In this document: one piece after another, positions 26,386 to 35,203 of the stretch
How the letters are laid out: every line of letters starts with the position of its first letter
Numbering within the stretch: the first letter of the stretch is position 1
Assembly: GCA_031286585.1 (NCBI GenBank)
Contig: JAITUC010000038.1
Coordinates: 248,001-312,000, forward strand
Source: Delftia acidovorans
GTDB lineage: Bacteria; Pseudomonadota; Gammaproteobacteria; Burkholderiales; Burkholderiaceae_C
Reading direction: 5' to 3'
DNA length: 64,000 nt
Made by a program: the position numbers and the translations under genes
Notes under the pieces: generated by a model
The model's database searches: none
What the model saw: only the letters and a program-made list of their open reading frames with translations
What the model was told of the DNA's origin: nothing

Positions 26386-26808
26386 CTAATTAATTAGCCT
26401 TTGCCAGAGTGCTGACAGCCAAACCCCCCCGGTCAACAAAGTGGCTAACAGCACGGCAGCGCTTCCCATGTCCTTTGCACGCTTTGATAGCTCATGCCAT
26501 TGAGGGCCAATACGATCAATCGCCGATTCCACAGCAGTATTGAGCAGCTCCACAATCATCAAAATAAGGATACTTCCTGAGAGAAGAGCGACCTCCACCC
26601 AGCCCCGCCCCAACCAGAAGGCCAATGGGACCAACACAAAGGAAAGTACTGACTCAAGTCTAAAGGCCGGCTCATTCCATCCAGCGCGCAATCCCTGAAT
26701 TGAGTAATGGGAGGCATGCCAAACTCTCAATATTCCTCGGCGAGATTTTTGTTTATTTTCGAATGCGGACAAGGGCGCAGTTGTGACCGTGTGTTTTTCA
26801 TCTTTCAT
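26386..26808 (-). CDS. dgkA: diacylglycerol kinase DgkA
   Basis: The 140-residue integral membrane kinase has three hydrophobic helices in its C-terminal 110 residues. The catalytic signature VELLNTAVESAIDR contains the two conserved glutamates. It phosphorylates diacylglycerol to phosphatidic acid. Phosphoethanolamine transferases release diacylglycerol from phosphatidylethanolamine, so its place 11 bases after eptA makes a recycling role likely; mcr-3 genes have the same neighbour. About 25 extra polar N-terminal residues precede the family core. A GGCTAATT/AATTAGCC palindrome (26384-26399) overlaps the stop codon. Confidence 0.93.
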   Translation of the reverse strand: MKDEKHTVTTAPLSAFENKQKSRRGILRVWHASHYSIQGLRAGWNEPAFRLESVLSFVLVPLAFWLGRGWVEVALLSGSILILMIVELLNTAVESAIDRIGPQWHELSKRAKDMGSAAVLLATLLTGGVWLSALWQRLIN

Positions 26809-26819
26809 GAGAATAACTC

Positions 26820-28493
26820 TTACATATTCTTATCATCACAGCCAAAGAAAAAATCGAAATTCTTGTCGTACTCAGTTGTTTTAACCTGCATTAGCCCCAA
26901 GACAGACGGAAACAATGCGTCGTGATTCGCATAAGAGCGGGCTCGCGCACTCAAACAGCCAATATTCAGCCCGCGACTTTGCGTAAACGTTGAAGAGAAC
27001 CACATAACCAAAGGAACACGAGTCTGCTCTTGTGGAGCAATCGAATAAGGCATACCGTGCAGAAAAAGTCCCTTCTCGCCCAGGGATTCGCCGTGATCCG
27101 AGACGAATATCATAGCTGTGTCGTAGTCGGAAAGCCCCTGCAATTTTTTGATGACTTGGGTTAGGAAATGATCTGTGTAGAGAATAGCGTTGTCGTAGCT
27201 ATTCACGATCTGTTCGCGGGTGCATTTCCCCATTTCCGGTGTGTCGCATGTTGGGATGAATTTGCGATACGCTGCTGGGTATCGTTGAAAGTAGCTCGGG
27301 CCATGATTTCCAAGCTGGTGCAAAAAAATCACACGATCACCGGGAATTTTTCGAGCCTGAGCTGGTAAGTCTTCAAGCAAAATCTCATCGAAACACCGAC
27401 CATCAACGCATAAAGAGGGACTTTGTGCACTCCCTAGGTGTTGATATTCGAGACCATCGCACACCCCTTTGCAGCCTGACTGGTTATCCCTCCACAAGGT
27501 GGTAATACCGGCGCGCTCCAGAACATGCAGTAAGGATTGGTGTGAGCGAATCTTGTCCTCATCGTAGTTTCGGCGACCAAAGGACGAGAACATGCAAGGC
27601 ACAGAAACCTCGGTGTTAGTTCCACAGGAGTGCATGTCGGAGAAATTGATCACACCCATCTGAGTCAATTGAGGCGTTGTGTCGCGTGCATAGCCGTTCA
27701 ATCCCCAGTTTTGGGCGCGAGCCGTCTCACCTACGACGAAGACTAATAAACGTGGCCGACTGCCTTCGGGCCTGACTGTTGCGACGGCATCAGCTCCAAT
27801 GGTTTTTTTTTCAGCGGATTGCGTGATAGAGGAACCTTTCAGTGCCTTTGGCAAGCCCACCAAATAGTTTCCCGGTGTAATCAAGTATCGAACTTCGCGA
27901 TGATTTCTCATCAGTGCGGACATGTCCTGAAATGACAGCATGGCACCACCTGAAATCATCAGTGCCGAAAACAGCATCAATCCCATACGCCACACGGTTG
28001 CTTTCAGCCAAGTACGCCCGATCAATCGGATTCGCCAAAGCAAAATAATCGGCACTACTGCCAGCAGGCTTAGTGGAGCAATCAATGCAGGCGTCAGTAG
28101 CTCGCGACTTTCCTTGAAGTCTGTGGCTAGAACATTGCGCAACATGCTCGAATCGAGGTAGATATGAAAGCTGCGCATGTAGTGTGTCGCGAGGGCAGAG
28201 GCAACAAACAGCACCGCAAGTAAAACCTTGGCATTCCAGCGCCACACAATCAAACTCAACAGCAGACTATGAATTCCCACCAAAAACAGCAGTACGGATG
28301 TGCCCATGCGTAAGCTGGACTGGATGCCTAAGGCGCTACTCCAAAATAGACCATTGCAGGCCAGTGCAAAGAAAATACTGGTCATCAAGATCAGCCACTC
28401 GACGCTGCATTGTGGTCGCCAATGGCTTAGGTTCTTGAGGTTTGCAGTTCTGAATCGCGGCACCATACCGAGAGCCTGTTTGAAAGTTCTCAT
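26820..28493 (-). CDS. eptA: lipid A phosphoethanolamine transferase, EptA/MCR family
   Basis: The 557-residue inner-membrane enzyme moves phosphoethanolamine from phosphatidylethanolamine to lipid A phosphates, which lowers the negative surface charge and in known cases causes polymyxin resistance. Five N-terminal helices (about 33-185) precede a periplasmic alkaline-phosphatase-fold domain. Catalytic Thr257 lies in VGETARAQNW next to the zinc ligand Glu256. Other family motifs are NTEVSVPCMFS, LGNHGPSY and FVSDHGESLGE, which supplies the Asp-His zinc ligands. Paired cysteines suggest disulphides. The start overlaps the pap2 stop as ATGA, and dgkA follows. GC content is visibly lower than in the trb genes. 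Whether it counts as an MCR gene or a chromosomal-type EptA cannot be told without a tree. Confidence 0.93.
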   Translation of the reverse strand: MRTFKQALGMVPRFRTANLKNLSHWRPQCSVEWLILMTSIFFALACNGLFWSSALGIQSSLRMGTSVLLFLVGIHSLLLSLIVWRWNAKVLLAVLFVASALATHYMRSFHIYLDSSMLRNVLATDFKESRELLTPALIAPLSLLAVVPIILLWRIRLIGRTWLKATVWRMGLMLFSALMISGGAMLSFQDMSALMRNHREVRYLITPGNYLVGLPKALKGSSITQSAEKKTIGADAVATVRPEGSRPRLLVFVVGETARAQNWGLNGYARDTTPQLTQMGVINFSDMHSCGTNTEVSVPCMFSSFGRRNYDEDKIRSHQSLLHVLERAGITTLWRDNQSGCKGVCDGLEYQHLGSAQSPSLCVDGRCFDEILLEDLPAQARKIPGDRVIFLHQLGNHGPSYFQRYPAAYRKFIPTCDTPEMGKCTREQIVNSYDNAILYTDHFLTQVIKKLQGLSDYDTAMIFVSDHGESLGEKGLFLHGMPYSIAPQEQTRVPLVMWFSSTFTQSRGLNIGCLSARARSYANHDALFPSVLGLMQVKTTEYDKNFDFFFGCDDKNM

Positions 28494-29149
28494 GCTTGGA
28501 ACCCCGATGAATGGACATCGCCTGAGCCATCAACAAACCAGCGTTGCCAGACCATGAAAAGACCCAAGGCAACGACCCAACAAATCAGGAGCGTCCACAA
28601 GTCATGGGAAAGGAAGTGGGCTCCGCGCACCTGCTGGGTCCATCCAAAGATGGCACCTATCATCAAACTTGCGGCCAAGGCCATCCAACGCCAGGCAGGA
28701 CGAACCATCAAGGTAAAGAAATATAGGCTGACCCATGCATATCCGGCACTTGCATGCCCTGCGGGAAAGCACACACCGCGGGGCATACCGAGCGGGCGTG
28801 TTTCAAACAGGCCCACAAACACTCGCGCTCCGCCATAGCGCACCAAGTTCCAAGGGCAATCCATGTTAGTGAACGATTTCAGCGCCGAAACCGTCAGTGC
28901 CCCTATCAAGTACGCACAAAAAAGATACAGTAGCGGCCAGCGTAGGTATGCCGCGCATTTGTTGCTACGTTTTTTTCTCCAAGCCCAGATGCACGTTGCT
29001 GCAACCGCAATTGCCAGCAAGGTGGAAAGATTCTTTCCTCCCCGATGCAGCAGATTGTTGGTTAGCCAGGCATCTCGCAAAGCCCATCGGCTGCCCTGCA
29101 AGCGATAAAGATGATCAGCGACCCAGAAGTCCCCACCGCCATCCATCAA
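28490..29149 (-). CDS. PAP2-family membrane phosphatase, probable 5' frameshift
   Basis: The 219 residues in this frame encode a PAP2 phosphatase with PRGVCFPAGHASAG and a later RGAHFLSHDLWT, the second and third phosphatase motifs; the first motif is weaker, around FETRPLG. It may act on undecaprenyl, phosphatidylglycerol or lipid A phosphates. No ATG exists at the natural N-terminus. The frame reads on upstream through FLITHLALPAGAALIISSLL, clearly the first helix, to a stop at about 29253 without a start. A different frame begins with an ATG overlapping the czcC stop (29262) but stops at 29200-29202. A one-base deletion around 29203-29210 would explain both. The product is therefore either truncated, starting at 29149 or 29146, or lost. 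Confidence 0.75.
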   Translation of the reverse strand: MMDGGGDFWVADHLYRLQGSRWALRDAWLTNNLLHRGGKNLSTLLAIAVAATCIWAWRKKRSNKCAAYLRWPLLYLFCAYLIGALTVSALKSFTNMDCPWNLVRYGGARVFVGLFETRPLGMPRGVCFPAGHASAGYAWVSLYFFTLMVRPAWRWMALAASLMIGAIFGWTQQVRGAHFLSHDLWTLLICWVVALGLFMVWQRWFVDGSGDVHSSGFQA

Positions 29150-29258
29150 TAGACTGCTGATGATCAGCGCCGCACCCGCTGGTAGCGCTAAATGAGTGAT
29201 TAAGAATCGAGGTGCGAATGGTGCGTTGGATAGTGGGGCGTTGCCAAGTAGTCAGAAT

Positions 29259-30557
29259 TCATTGGGGGACATCGGCATGTGCCTCCTTCGAATGCCACAG
29301 GGCATGTGCATCGATACGCACCAGTGCTGACGCTTGCAGCGCATCGACGCGAGCTTGTGCCTCACCGAGGCGTGTCTGGCGCAGGTTGCGCAACGTCAAG
29401 AGGTATTCGGCCAAGGGGGCCTCTCCCAGTTCCCAAGCCCGCCGCGTGCGGTTGCTGGCCGTGGTCTGCGCGGCCAGCGCCTGCACGAATGACTGCCACT
29501 GCGTGCGCTTACTGTCAGCTGCCTGCGCGGCTACCCACGCACTTTGCTCCACCGCGCGCCGCACGCCGAGCGCCTCTGCCTCTGCGGCAGCTGCGTTGGC
29601 GCTTTCCGTGGCAGCCATTGCACTGCGATAGTCAGTGCCAAATGGCACCGTCAGGACAACGCCAATGACACGTTCCGTCCCACCGCGTTCAGACATCATC
29701 CGTACCCCGACTGTGGGGTCGGGCGTGCGGTTGGCGTGGGCGCGCTCAGCCACCTTGGCAAGACGGGCCGCCTCTCCATCTGCAATGCCGATTTCGACGC
29801 TCTGCCGCACGATACGCGCCAGCCAGTCCTGTGAGCCTCCTGGTAAGGGAGCGGGATCTGGCAGCGTGGATGGCTGGGCGGGAATCTCAATGCCGGGGAA
29901 TTTGATCACCACCGTTTGACGCGCTGCCCGTTCTGCGTCGCGCGCAGCGCTGACCTGGGCTGCAAGCATTGCAAGCTCGGCTTGCAGAACGTCGCTGTCC
30001 CGCCGCGCGGCATCGCCCAGGGCCACGCGCCGGGCCATTGCTTCCTGCTCACGAATAAGCAACTTTTCCTGCGCTTGCATCTCGTCGGCTACGACGAAAC
30101 TGCGCAGCCATCCGGCCCAGACTTCCAACAGTCGCCTTGCCATTTGGTGCTCGGCATCTTCAAGGCGCATATCGGCCACCCTACGGGTGCGGCTGCCGAT
30201 GTCCCGATCTATACGCGCCTTGTTTGGCAAGCGAACAGCACGGCTGAGCTGGATTTCCCATTCGTTGTAGCGACGCGCTTCGTTGGTCACGTTGCGACGT
30301 TGTAGGCCACTACTGAGTTCAAATTCGTGGCTACCGGCTTCAAGGGCGCTTTGCGTGGCGGCCGCCGCGTCCAAGCGAGCGGCTGCGGCATTCACGACCG
30401 GCTGGATTTTTATCGCCGCTTCGACTTGCGCCTGCGCAGGCAGCCACGAAAGATCATCGGCGCGCGCTTGCGCGGGATGAAATGTCAAAGCCGCGATAGC
30501 CACCATGACGGCACCAGTCGGTAGTACTAGGCTGCATCCTTTGTTTTTACTCGTCAT
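29259..30557 (-). CDS. czcC: heavy-metal efflux outer-membrane factor, CzcC/CusC-like
   Basis: The 432-residue TolC-family protein forms the outer-membrane channel of a metal RND pump. A signal peptide ends near PAQARA. Long Ala-rich helical repeats follow, with the two OEP half-repeats giving the alpha-barrel (MQAQEKLLIREQEAMARRVALGD is in the first). The ATG at 30557 overlaps the DUF3240 stop (ATGA) and beats an upstream in-frame start. Its own stop overlaps an ATG (29260-29262) in the intended pap2 start position. The order czcB-czcA-DUF3240-czcC is common in related islands. Confidence 0.88.
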   Translation of the reverse strand: MTSKNKGCSLVLPTGAVMVAIAALTFHPAQARADDLSWLPAQAQVEAAIKIQPVVNAAAARLDAAAATQSALEAGSHEFELSSGLQRRNVTNEARRYNEWEIQLSRAVRLPNKARIDRDIGSRTRRVADMRLEDAEHQMARRLLEVWAGWLRSFVVADEMQAQEKLLIREQEAMARRVALGDAARRDSDVLQAELAMLAAQVSAARDAERAARQTVVIKFPGIEIPAQPSTLPDPAPLPGGSQDWLARIVRQSVEIGIADGEAARLAKVAERAHANRTPDPTVGVRMMSERGGTERVIGVVLTVPFGTDYRSAMAATESANAAAAEAEALGVRRAVEQSAWVAAQAADSKRTQWQSFVQALAAQTTASNRTRRAWELGEAPLAEYLLTLRNLRQTRLGEAQARVDALQASALVRIDAHALWHSKEAHADVPQ

Positions 30558-30874
30558 ACCAGTCTTCCACTTGCCAACACCGACTCCACCCACCAGCGGA
30601 CATCGCTAGACGCGATGCGCTGGCGCAGATGCGCCAGGACCTGTTCCAGTTGTTCATATTCGATCAACACCCAAATGACGCGCCGATCCACACGGCCGCG
30701 AACCTTCTCGCGAATGGACGCGCGCGCGAAGTCGCCGGTATGCCCTTCGGCGTGCAACAGGGTGAACCCTGGCAGCACCGGGTCGGCCATCAGGGCATCG
30801 GTGACGGCGTCTTCGAGCGTGGGTGGAATCAACAGATTCAGGCGCACCAGTTGCGCTTCTTTCAATCCGTTCAT
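30554..30874 (-). CDS. DUF3240 family protein linked to the metal RND pump
   Basis: The 106-residue cytosolic protein looks like a compact alpha/beta fold, perhaps PII-like. Members of this family lie next to czcA homologues in Proteobacteria, but their function is not established; a regulatory or metal-sensing role for the pump is only a guess. It overlaps czcA by four bases (30871-30874) and czcC by four bases. The region REKVRGRVDRRVIWVLIEYE is the most family-like part. Confidence 0.78.
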   Translation of the reverse strand: MNGLKEAQLVRLNLLIPPTLEDAVTDALMADPVLPGFTLLHAEGHTGDFARASIREKVRGRVDRRVIWVLIEYEQLEQVLAHLRQRIASSDVRWWVESVLASGRLV

Positions 30875-33800
30875 GCGTGGACTCCTTGTTGTGAGGAGAT
30901 GGCCTGGCCGAATCGCCGGTACAGCACCGGCAGCAGGACCAGGGTCAGCGCCGTGGAACTGACCAGTCCGCCAATCACCACGATGGCGAGTGGGCGCTGG
31001 ATCTCAGAGCCAGGGCCACTGGCCAGCAGCAGGGGCACCAGGCCAAAAGCGGTGATGGAAGCCGTCATCAGCACGGGGCGCAGCCGTCGCAGCGAACCTT
31101 CGCGCACCACCTGTTCCATGGGCAGGCCTAGCGCGTGCAGGTGGTTGAAGTGCGTCACCAGCACCAATCCGTTGAGCACGGCGATGCCCAGCAGCGCGAT
31201 GAAGCCGACCGAAGCAGGCACCGACAGGTACTGCCCCGACAGCCACAGCGCCGCCACGCCGCCGACCATGGCAAACGGCACGTTGCCGAGGATGAGCGCG
31301 GCCTGCCGCACCGAGCCGAAGGTCATGAACAGCACGAAGAAAATCAGCCCCAGGGCCACCGGCACCACCATGCCAAGGCGGGCTGCTGCACGTTGCTGGT
31401 TCTCGAACTGCCCGCCCCATTCGACGCGGTAGCCGGGCGGCAGCGGCACGTCGCGCGCCACGGCGGCGCGCGCTTCATCCACGAAGCCGACCAGATCGCG
31501 CCCGCTCACGTTGGACTGGATCAGCGCGAAGCGCGAGCCGTTCTCGCGCCGCACCAGCACGGGGCCATCGGTGGTGGCGATGCGCGCCAGCGAGGCCAGG
31601 GGGATTTCGCCCTGATCGCCACGGGCGAGCTGCAAGTCCTTGAACCGCTCGGCCGATCCGCGCAGCCGGGCATCCCCACGCACCACGATGGGCGTGCGCC
31701 TGTCCGGCTCAATCACCAGCCCGGCCGGAACGCCTTCGAGTTGCGCACGCAGCTCGTCCTGAACCTGCGTCACGGCCAGTCCGGCGCGCCCCGCCGCCTG
31801 CGCATCCACCTTCACCTGCAGGTATTCCACGCTGTCGCTGGCCTGGGTGAGCACGTCGCGCGCACCGGGCACTTTCTCGATGCGAGCGGCCATGCGCTGC
31901 GCCAGATCGCCCAGCGTTTGCAGGTCAGGGCCGAACAGCTTGACGGCCACGTTGCCCCGGCTGCCGGTGAGCATTTCCGAGATGCGCATCTCGATGGGCT
32001 GGGTAAAGCCGAATTCCAGGCCGGGGAAGGCATCCATCACCTTGCGTATCTCGGCACTCAACGCGTCCTTGTCGGCTGCATGCCAATCCTTGCGCGGTGC
32101 GAGCTGCATGAACAGGTCGGTTTCGTTCAGGCCCATCGGGTCGAGCCCCAACTCGTCGGAGCCCACCCGCCCGATGCTGTGCCGCACCTCGGGCACCGCC
32201 GCACCGATGGCCTTCTGCACCGCCAGGTCAATCTCCAGCGAGCGCTGCAGCCCAATGGACGGCGGCTTTTGCAGTTGCAGCAGGATATCGCCCTCGTCCA
32301 TCGTCGGCATGAACGCCTTGCCCGTGCCGAGGTAGGCCACCACACCCAATGCCAGGGCCGCGATGGCGACCGCCGATGCGCGTAGCGGGTGGTGAAGCGC
32401 AGCCTCCAGCAGCGGTTGGTACAGGCGCGTGGCCCAGCGCATCACCCACGGCTCGGTGTGCGCGTGTTCCTTGAGCAGTAGCGAGGCCAGCACCGGCACC
32501 AGCGTGAGCGACAGCAGCAGCGAGACACCCAGGGCGAACACGATGGTCAGCGCCACCGGCACGAACAGTTTGCCTTCCAACCCTTGCAGCGTGAGCAGGG
32601 GCATGAAGGTCAGACAGATGATGAGGATGCCGGAGGCCACAGGCATGGCGACCTCGCGCGCCGACGCGAATATGCGGTGCAGGCGCGGCTGGTGCGCACT
32701 GGGTGCGTGCGGGTCGAGCCGACTGACGGCGTTTTCCACCACCACTACGGCAGCGTCCACCAGCATGCCGATGGCGATTGCGAGGCCCCCTAAGCTCATC
32801 AAGTTAGCGCTCATGCCGACAAGGCGCATCAGCAAGAAGGTACCCAGCGCCGCCAGCGGCAGCATCACCGCCACCACCAGCGCGGCGCGCAGCTCGCCGA
32901 GGAACAGAAGCAGCAGGATGACGACCAGTACCGTCGCTTCCAGCAAGGCGCTTTCCACCGTGCCCACGGCGCGCTCGATCAGCGTGCTGCGGTCATAGAA
33001 CGGCACCACCTTGACGCCGGGCGGCAGGCTGGGAGTCACCTCGTCCAGCCGGGCTCGAATGGCTTTGACCAGCGCCGAGGCATCGGCCCCGCGCAGCGCC
33101 ACCACGATGCCTTCCACCGCTTCGCCCGCGCCGTCCCGGGTGACGGCGCCATATCGCGTCACGCCTTCGATGCGCACCTGGGCCACGTCGCCCAGGCGAA
33201 CTGGGGCCGTACCATTGGCCCCCGCGCGCAGGATCAGACGGGATAAATCGTCCAAAGTGTGGATCGCGCCTTCGGCGCGCACGATCAGCGTGTCTTCGCC
33301 TGCAGCCAGGCGGCCCGCACCGTCATTGCGGTTGTTGCGGCCGATCGCCGTGATGACATCAGAGAAGCTGAGGCCCGCAGCGGAAAGCCGTGCGCGATCC
33401 GGCACCACAGCAAAGCTCTTGGCTTCTCCACCCAGCACGTTGACATCAGCAACACCGGGCAGCGTGCGCAGGGCCGGGCGCAGCGTCCAGTCCAGTAGGG
33501 CGCGGCGCTCGCTCAACGTGAGGCCACCGCCTTCGATGGTGAACATGAACACGTCCGACAGCGGTGTCGAAATCGGCGCCAGCCCGCCGCTGACGCCTTC
33601 GGGCAGGCTGCCCGAAACGCCGGCATAGCGTTCAGCCACCTGCTGACGCGCCCAGTAGATGTCGCTGCCTTCGGCAAAGTCCAGCGTGATGTCGGCGATG
33701 GCGTACTTGGCCGTGGAGCGCAGCATCACGCCCCGCGGCACACCGAGCAACTCCATCTCCAGCGGCGTGATCACGCGCGACTCCACCTCCTCGGGCGTCA

Positions 33801-33966
33801 TGCCAGGGGCCTTGATAATCAGCTTGACCTGCGTGGGGGAAATATCCGGATAGGCGTCGATCGGCAATTGCAGGAAGGCCGCCAGGCCCGCACCCGCCAA
33901 AGCCAGCACGCCAAGCAGTACCAGCGCACGTTGGCGCAGGGAAAATTCAATCAGACGGGACAACAT
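30871..33966 (-). CDS. czcA: heavy-metal RND efflux pump CzcA/CusA family
   Basis: The 1031-residue proton-driven inner-membrane pump exports metal cations across the envelope with CzcB and CzcC. It has 12 helices and two large periplasmic loops. The helix-4 signature reads AIGMLVDAAVVVVEN (Asp404), not the DFG...DGA form of classical Zn/Co/Cd pumps. From memory the AIG...DAA form is closer to CusA-like monovalent or HME5-type pumps, so the metal is uncertain. The pore region has QPIEMRISEMLTGSRG. The start is 13 bases after czcB; the stop overlaps DUF3240. The length is normal. Confidence 0.92.
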   Translation of the reverse strand: MLSRLIEFSLRQRALVLLGVLALAGAGLAAFLQLPIDAYPDISPTQVKLIIKAPGMTPEEVESRVITPLEMELLGVPRGVMLRSTAKYAIADITLDFAEGSDIYWARQQVAERYAGVSGSLPEGVSGGLAPISTPLSDVFMFTIEGGGLTLSERRALLDWTLRPALRTLPGVADVNVLGGEAKSFAVVPDRARLSAAGLSFSDVITAIGRNNRNDGAGRLAAGEDTLIVRAEGAIHTLDDLSRLILRAGANGTAPVRLGDVAQVRIEGVTRYGAVTRDGAGEAVEGIVVALRGADASALVKAIRARLDEVTPSLPPGVKVVPFYDRSTLIERAVGTVESALLEATVLVVILLLLFLGELRAALVVAVMLPLAALGTFLLMRLVGMSANLMSLGGLAIAIGMLVDAAVVVVENAVSRLDPHAPSAHQPRLHRIFASAREVAMPVASGILIICLTFMPLLTLQGLEGKLFVPVALTIVFALGVSLLLSLTLVPVLASLLLKEHAHTEPWVMRWATRLYQPLLEAALHHPLRASAVAIAALALGVVAYLGTGKAFMPTMDEGDILLQLQKPPSIGLQRSLEIDLAVQKAIGAAVPEVRHSIGRVGSDELGLDPMGLNETDLFMQLAPRKDWHAADKDALSAEIRKVMDAFPGLEFGFTQPIEMRISEMLTGSRGNVAVKLFGPDLQTLGDLAQRMAARIEKVPGARDVLTQASDSVEYLQVKVDAQAAGRAGLAVTQVQDELRAQLEGVPAGLVIEPDRRTPIVVRGDARLRGSAERFKDLQLARGDQGEIPLASLARIATTDGPVLVRRENGSRFALIQSNVSGRDLVGFVDEARAAVARDVPLPPGYRVEWGGQFENQQRAAARLGMVVPVALGLIFFVLFMTFGSVRQAALILGNVPFAMVGGVAALWLSGQYLSVPASVGFIALLGIAVLNGLVLVTHFNHLHALGLPMEQVVREGSLRRLRPVLMTASITAFGLVPLLLASGPGSEIQRPLAIVVIGGLVSSTALTLVLLPVLYRRFGQAISSQQGVHA

Positions 33967-33979
33967 GCGTGGTCGCCCC

Positions 33980-35203
33980 TCATTGCAATGGAATCATGGA
34001 TTTAAGCAGTGCCGTACCGCGCACGACGACCTGCATGCCTGCCGCAAGCGGCGCAGTGTCTGGCGAGACGGCACGCACGGCGCTTGACGCCTCTGATTCG
34101 TCTTGCCCCAGCAGTCGCACCGGAACAGCGCGGACGCGTAGGTCGCCGTGCTTGTCTTGCGATGACGGCTCAGCAACGTAGACCACGTGGGCGCTGCCCG
34201 CTGGCAGCAGTGCGGACGATGGCACGCTCAAGGTGCCCTGCGGTGCTGGCAGCAACAGCGCGACACTGATCTGCTGCCCGGCCGCATAGCGGTCTGCCCC
34301 TGCCTGATCTGCATCGACGCGGGCACGTACCCGCAGGCTCTGACTACTGAGGTCAGTGTCGCCACCAACAGCCGTCACGCGAGCGATCGTGCCATCGGGA
34401 AGACGCACTTCCAAGCCTGGGTGGAGATCCGAGCGCCAGCGCAGCGGAACCGCGACGCTGACATCCAGCGGGCCAGGCTGAGCCACTATGAAGGCGATGT
34501 CGAGCGGCGCGACCGCCTGCCCGAGGCTCAGGTGACGACGCATCACCCGCCCGGACAAAGGCGCCAGCAATTCATACTCGCCGGCCTGCCCGCCGCTAAC
34601 GGGTCGAAGCCGTGCGAGGGCGCCATTGGCCTCTTGCAACGTACTTTGCGCAGCCGCCGCGCGCGCCTGGGTTTGCTCGTTGCGCGCGGCGGGGATGATG
34701 CCCTCGGCGAGCAGGGCAGCATCGCGCCTGGCCTGCGTGGCGGCTGCGGTCGCGTCCGTGCGGGCACGCGCCAGATCGGCTTGCGCCGCCAGAACGTCCT
34801 TGCTCTGGATGCGCGCCAAAGCCTGACCTTGGCGCACTGCGGCGCCTTCATCGACCAGAACGCGCGTCACCACACCGCCATATGGCGCCACGACCTGCGC
34901 GCTAGCCGAGAGTGGTGCCACCGTCTGCGCGGGTAAGCTATCCAGCGGTATCACTGCAGCATCCTTGACGAGTGCGGTTTCCACACCCTGCGCGCGAAGC
35001 TGAGTGGCATTGAGGTGAACGCCGCCAGCGTTCAGTTGGGCGACAGCTTCGCTCGCGTCTTTATCGGCTACGGTTGTCTGCTGGGTTGCCCAAGCCCACC
35101 AGCCGTACCCTACGGCAGCCAGAACTGCCACACCGACGGCGGACAGGGCCAAGGTCTTGGTTCGGCTGGAGGTGCCCGCCGCTTTCAAGGTCGGGAAGCT
35201 CAT
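33980..35203 (-). CDS. czcB: heavy-metal efflux membrane fusion protein, CzcB/CusB-like
   Basis: The 407-residue periplasmic adaptor joins CzcA to CzcC. A single N-terminal helix (about 19-37) anchors it. The biotinyl-lipoyl-like halves contain VVAPYGGVVTRVLVDEGAAVRQGQ and APLSGRVMRRHLSLGQAV, with a helical hairpin of Ala/Arg-rich residues between them. There is no His-rich metal-binding extension. The ATG at 35203 was chosen because upstream residues of the frame lack adaptor features. It is the first gene of the czc-pap2-eptA-dgkA chain. Confidence 0.88.
   Translation of the reverse strand: MSFPTLKAAGTSSRTKTLALSAVGVAVLAAVGYGWWAWATQQTTVADKDASEAVAQLNAGGVHLNATQLRAQGVETALVKDAAVIPLDSLPAQTVAPLSASAQVVAPYGGVVTRVLVDEGAAVRQGQALARIQSKDVLAAQADLARARTDATAAATQARRDAALLAEGIIPAARNEQTQARAAAAQSTLQEANGALARLRPVSGGQAGEYELLAPLSGRVMRRHLSLGQAVAPLDIAFIVAQPGPLDVSVAVPLRWRSDLHPGLEVRLPDGTIARVTAVGGDTDLSSQSLRVRARVDADQAGADRYAAGQQISVALLLPAPQGTLSVPSSALLPAGSAHVVYVAEPSSQDKHGDLRVRAVPVRLLGQDESEASSAVRAVSPDTAPLAAGMQVVVRGTALLKSMIPLQ

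Noticed and set aside
26820..28493. Naming the gene mcr
   Set aside because: MCR numbering depends on sequence clustering that cannot be done here; the motifs are shared by all EptA proteins.
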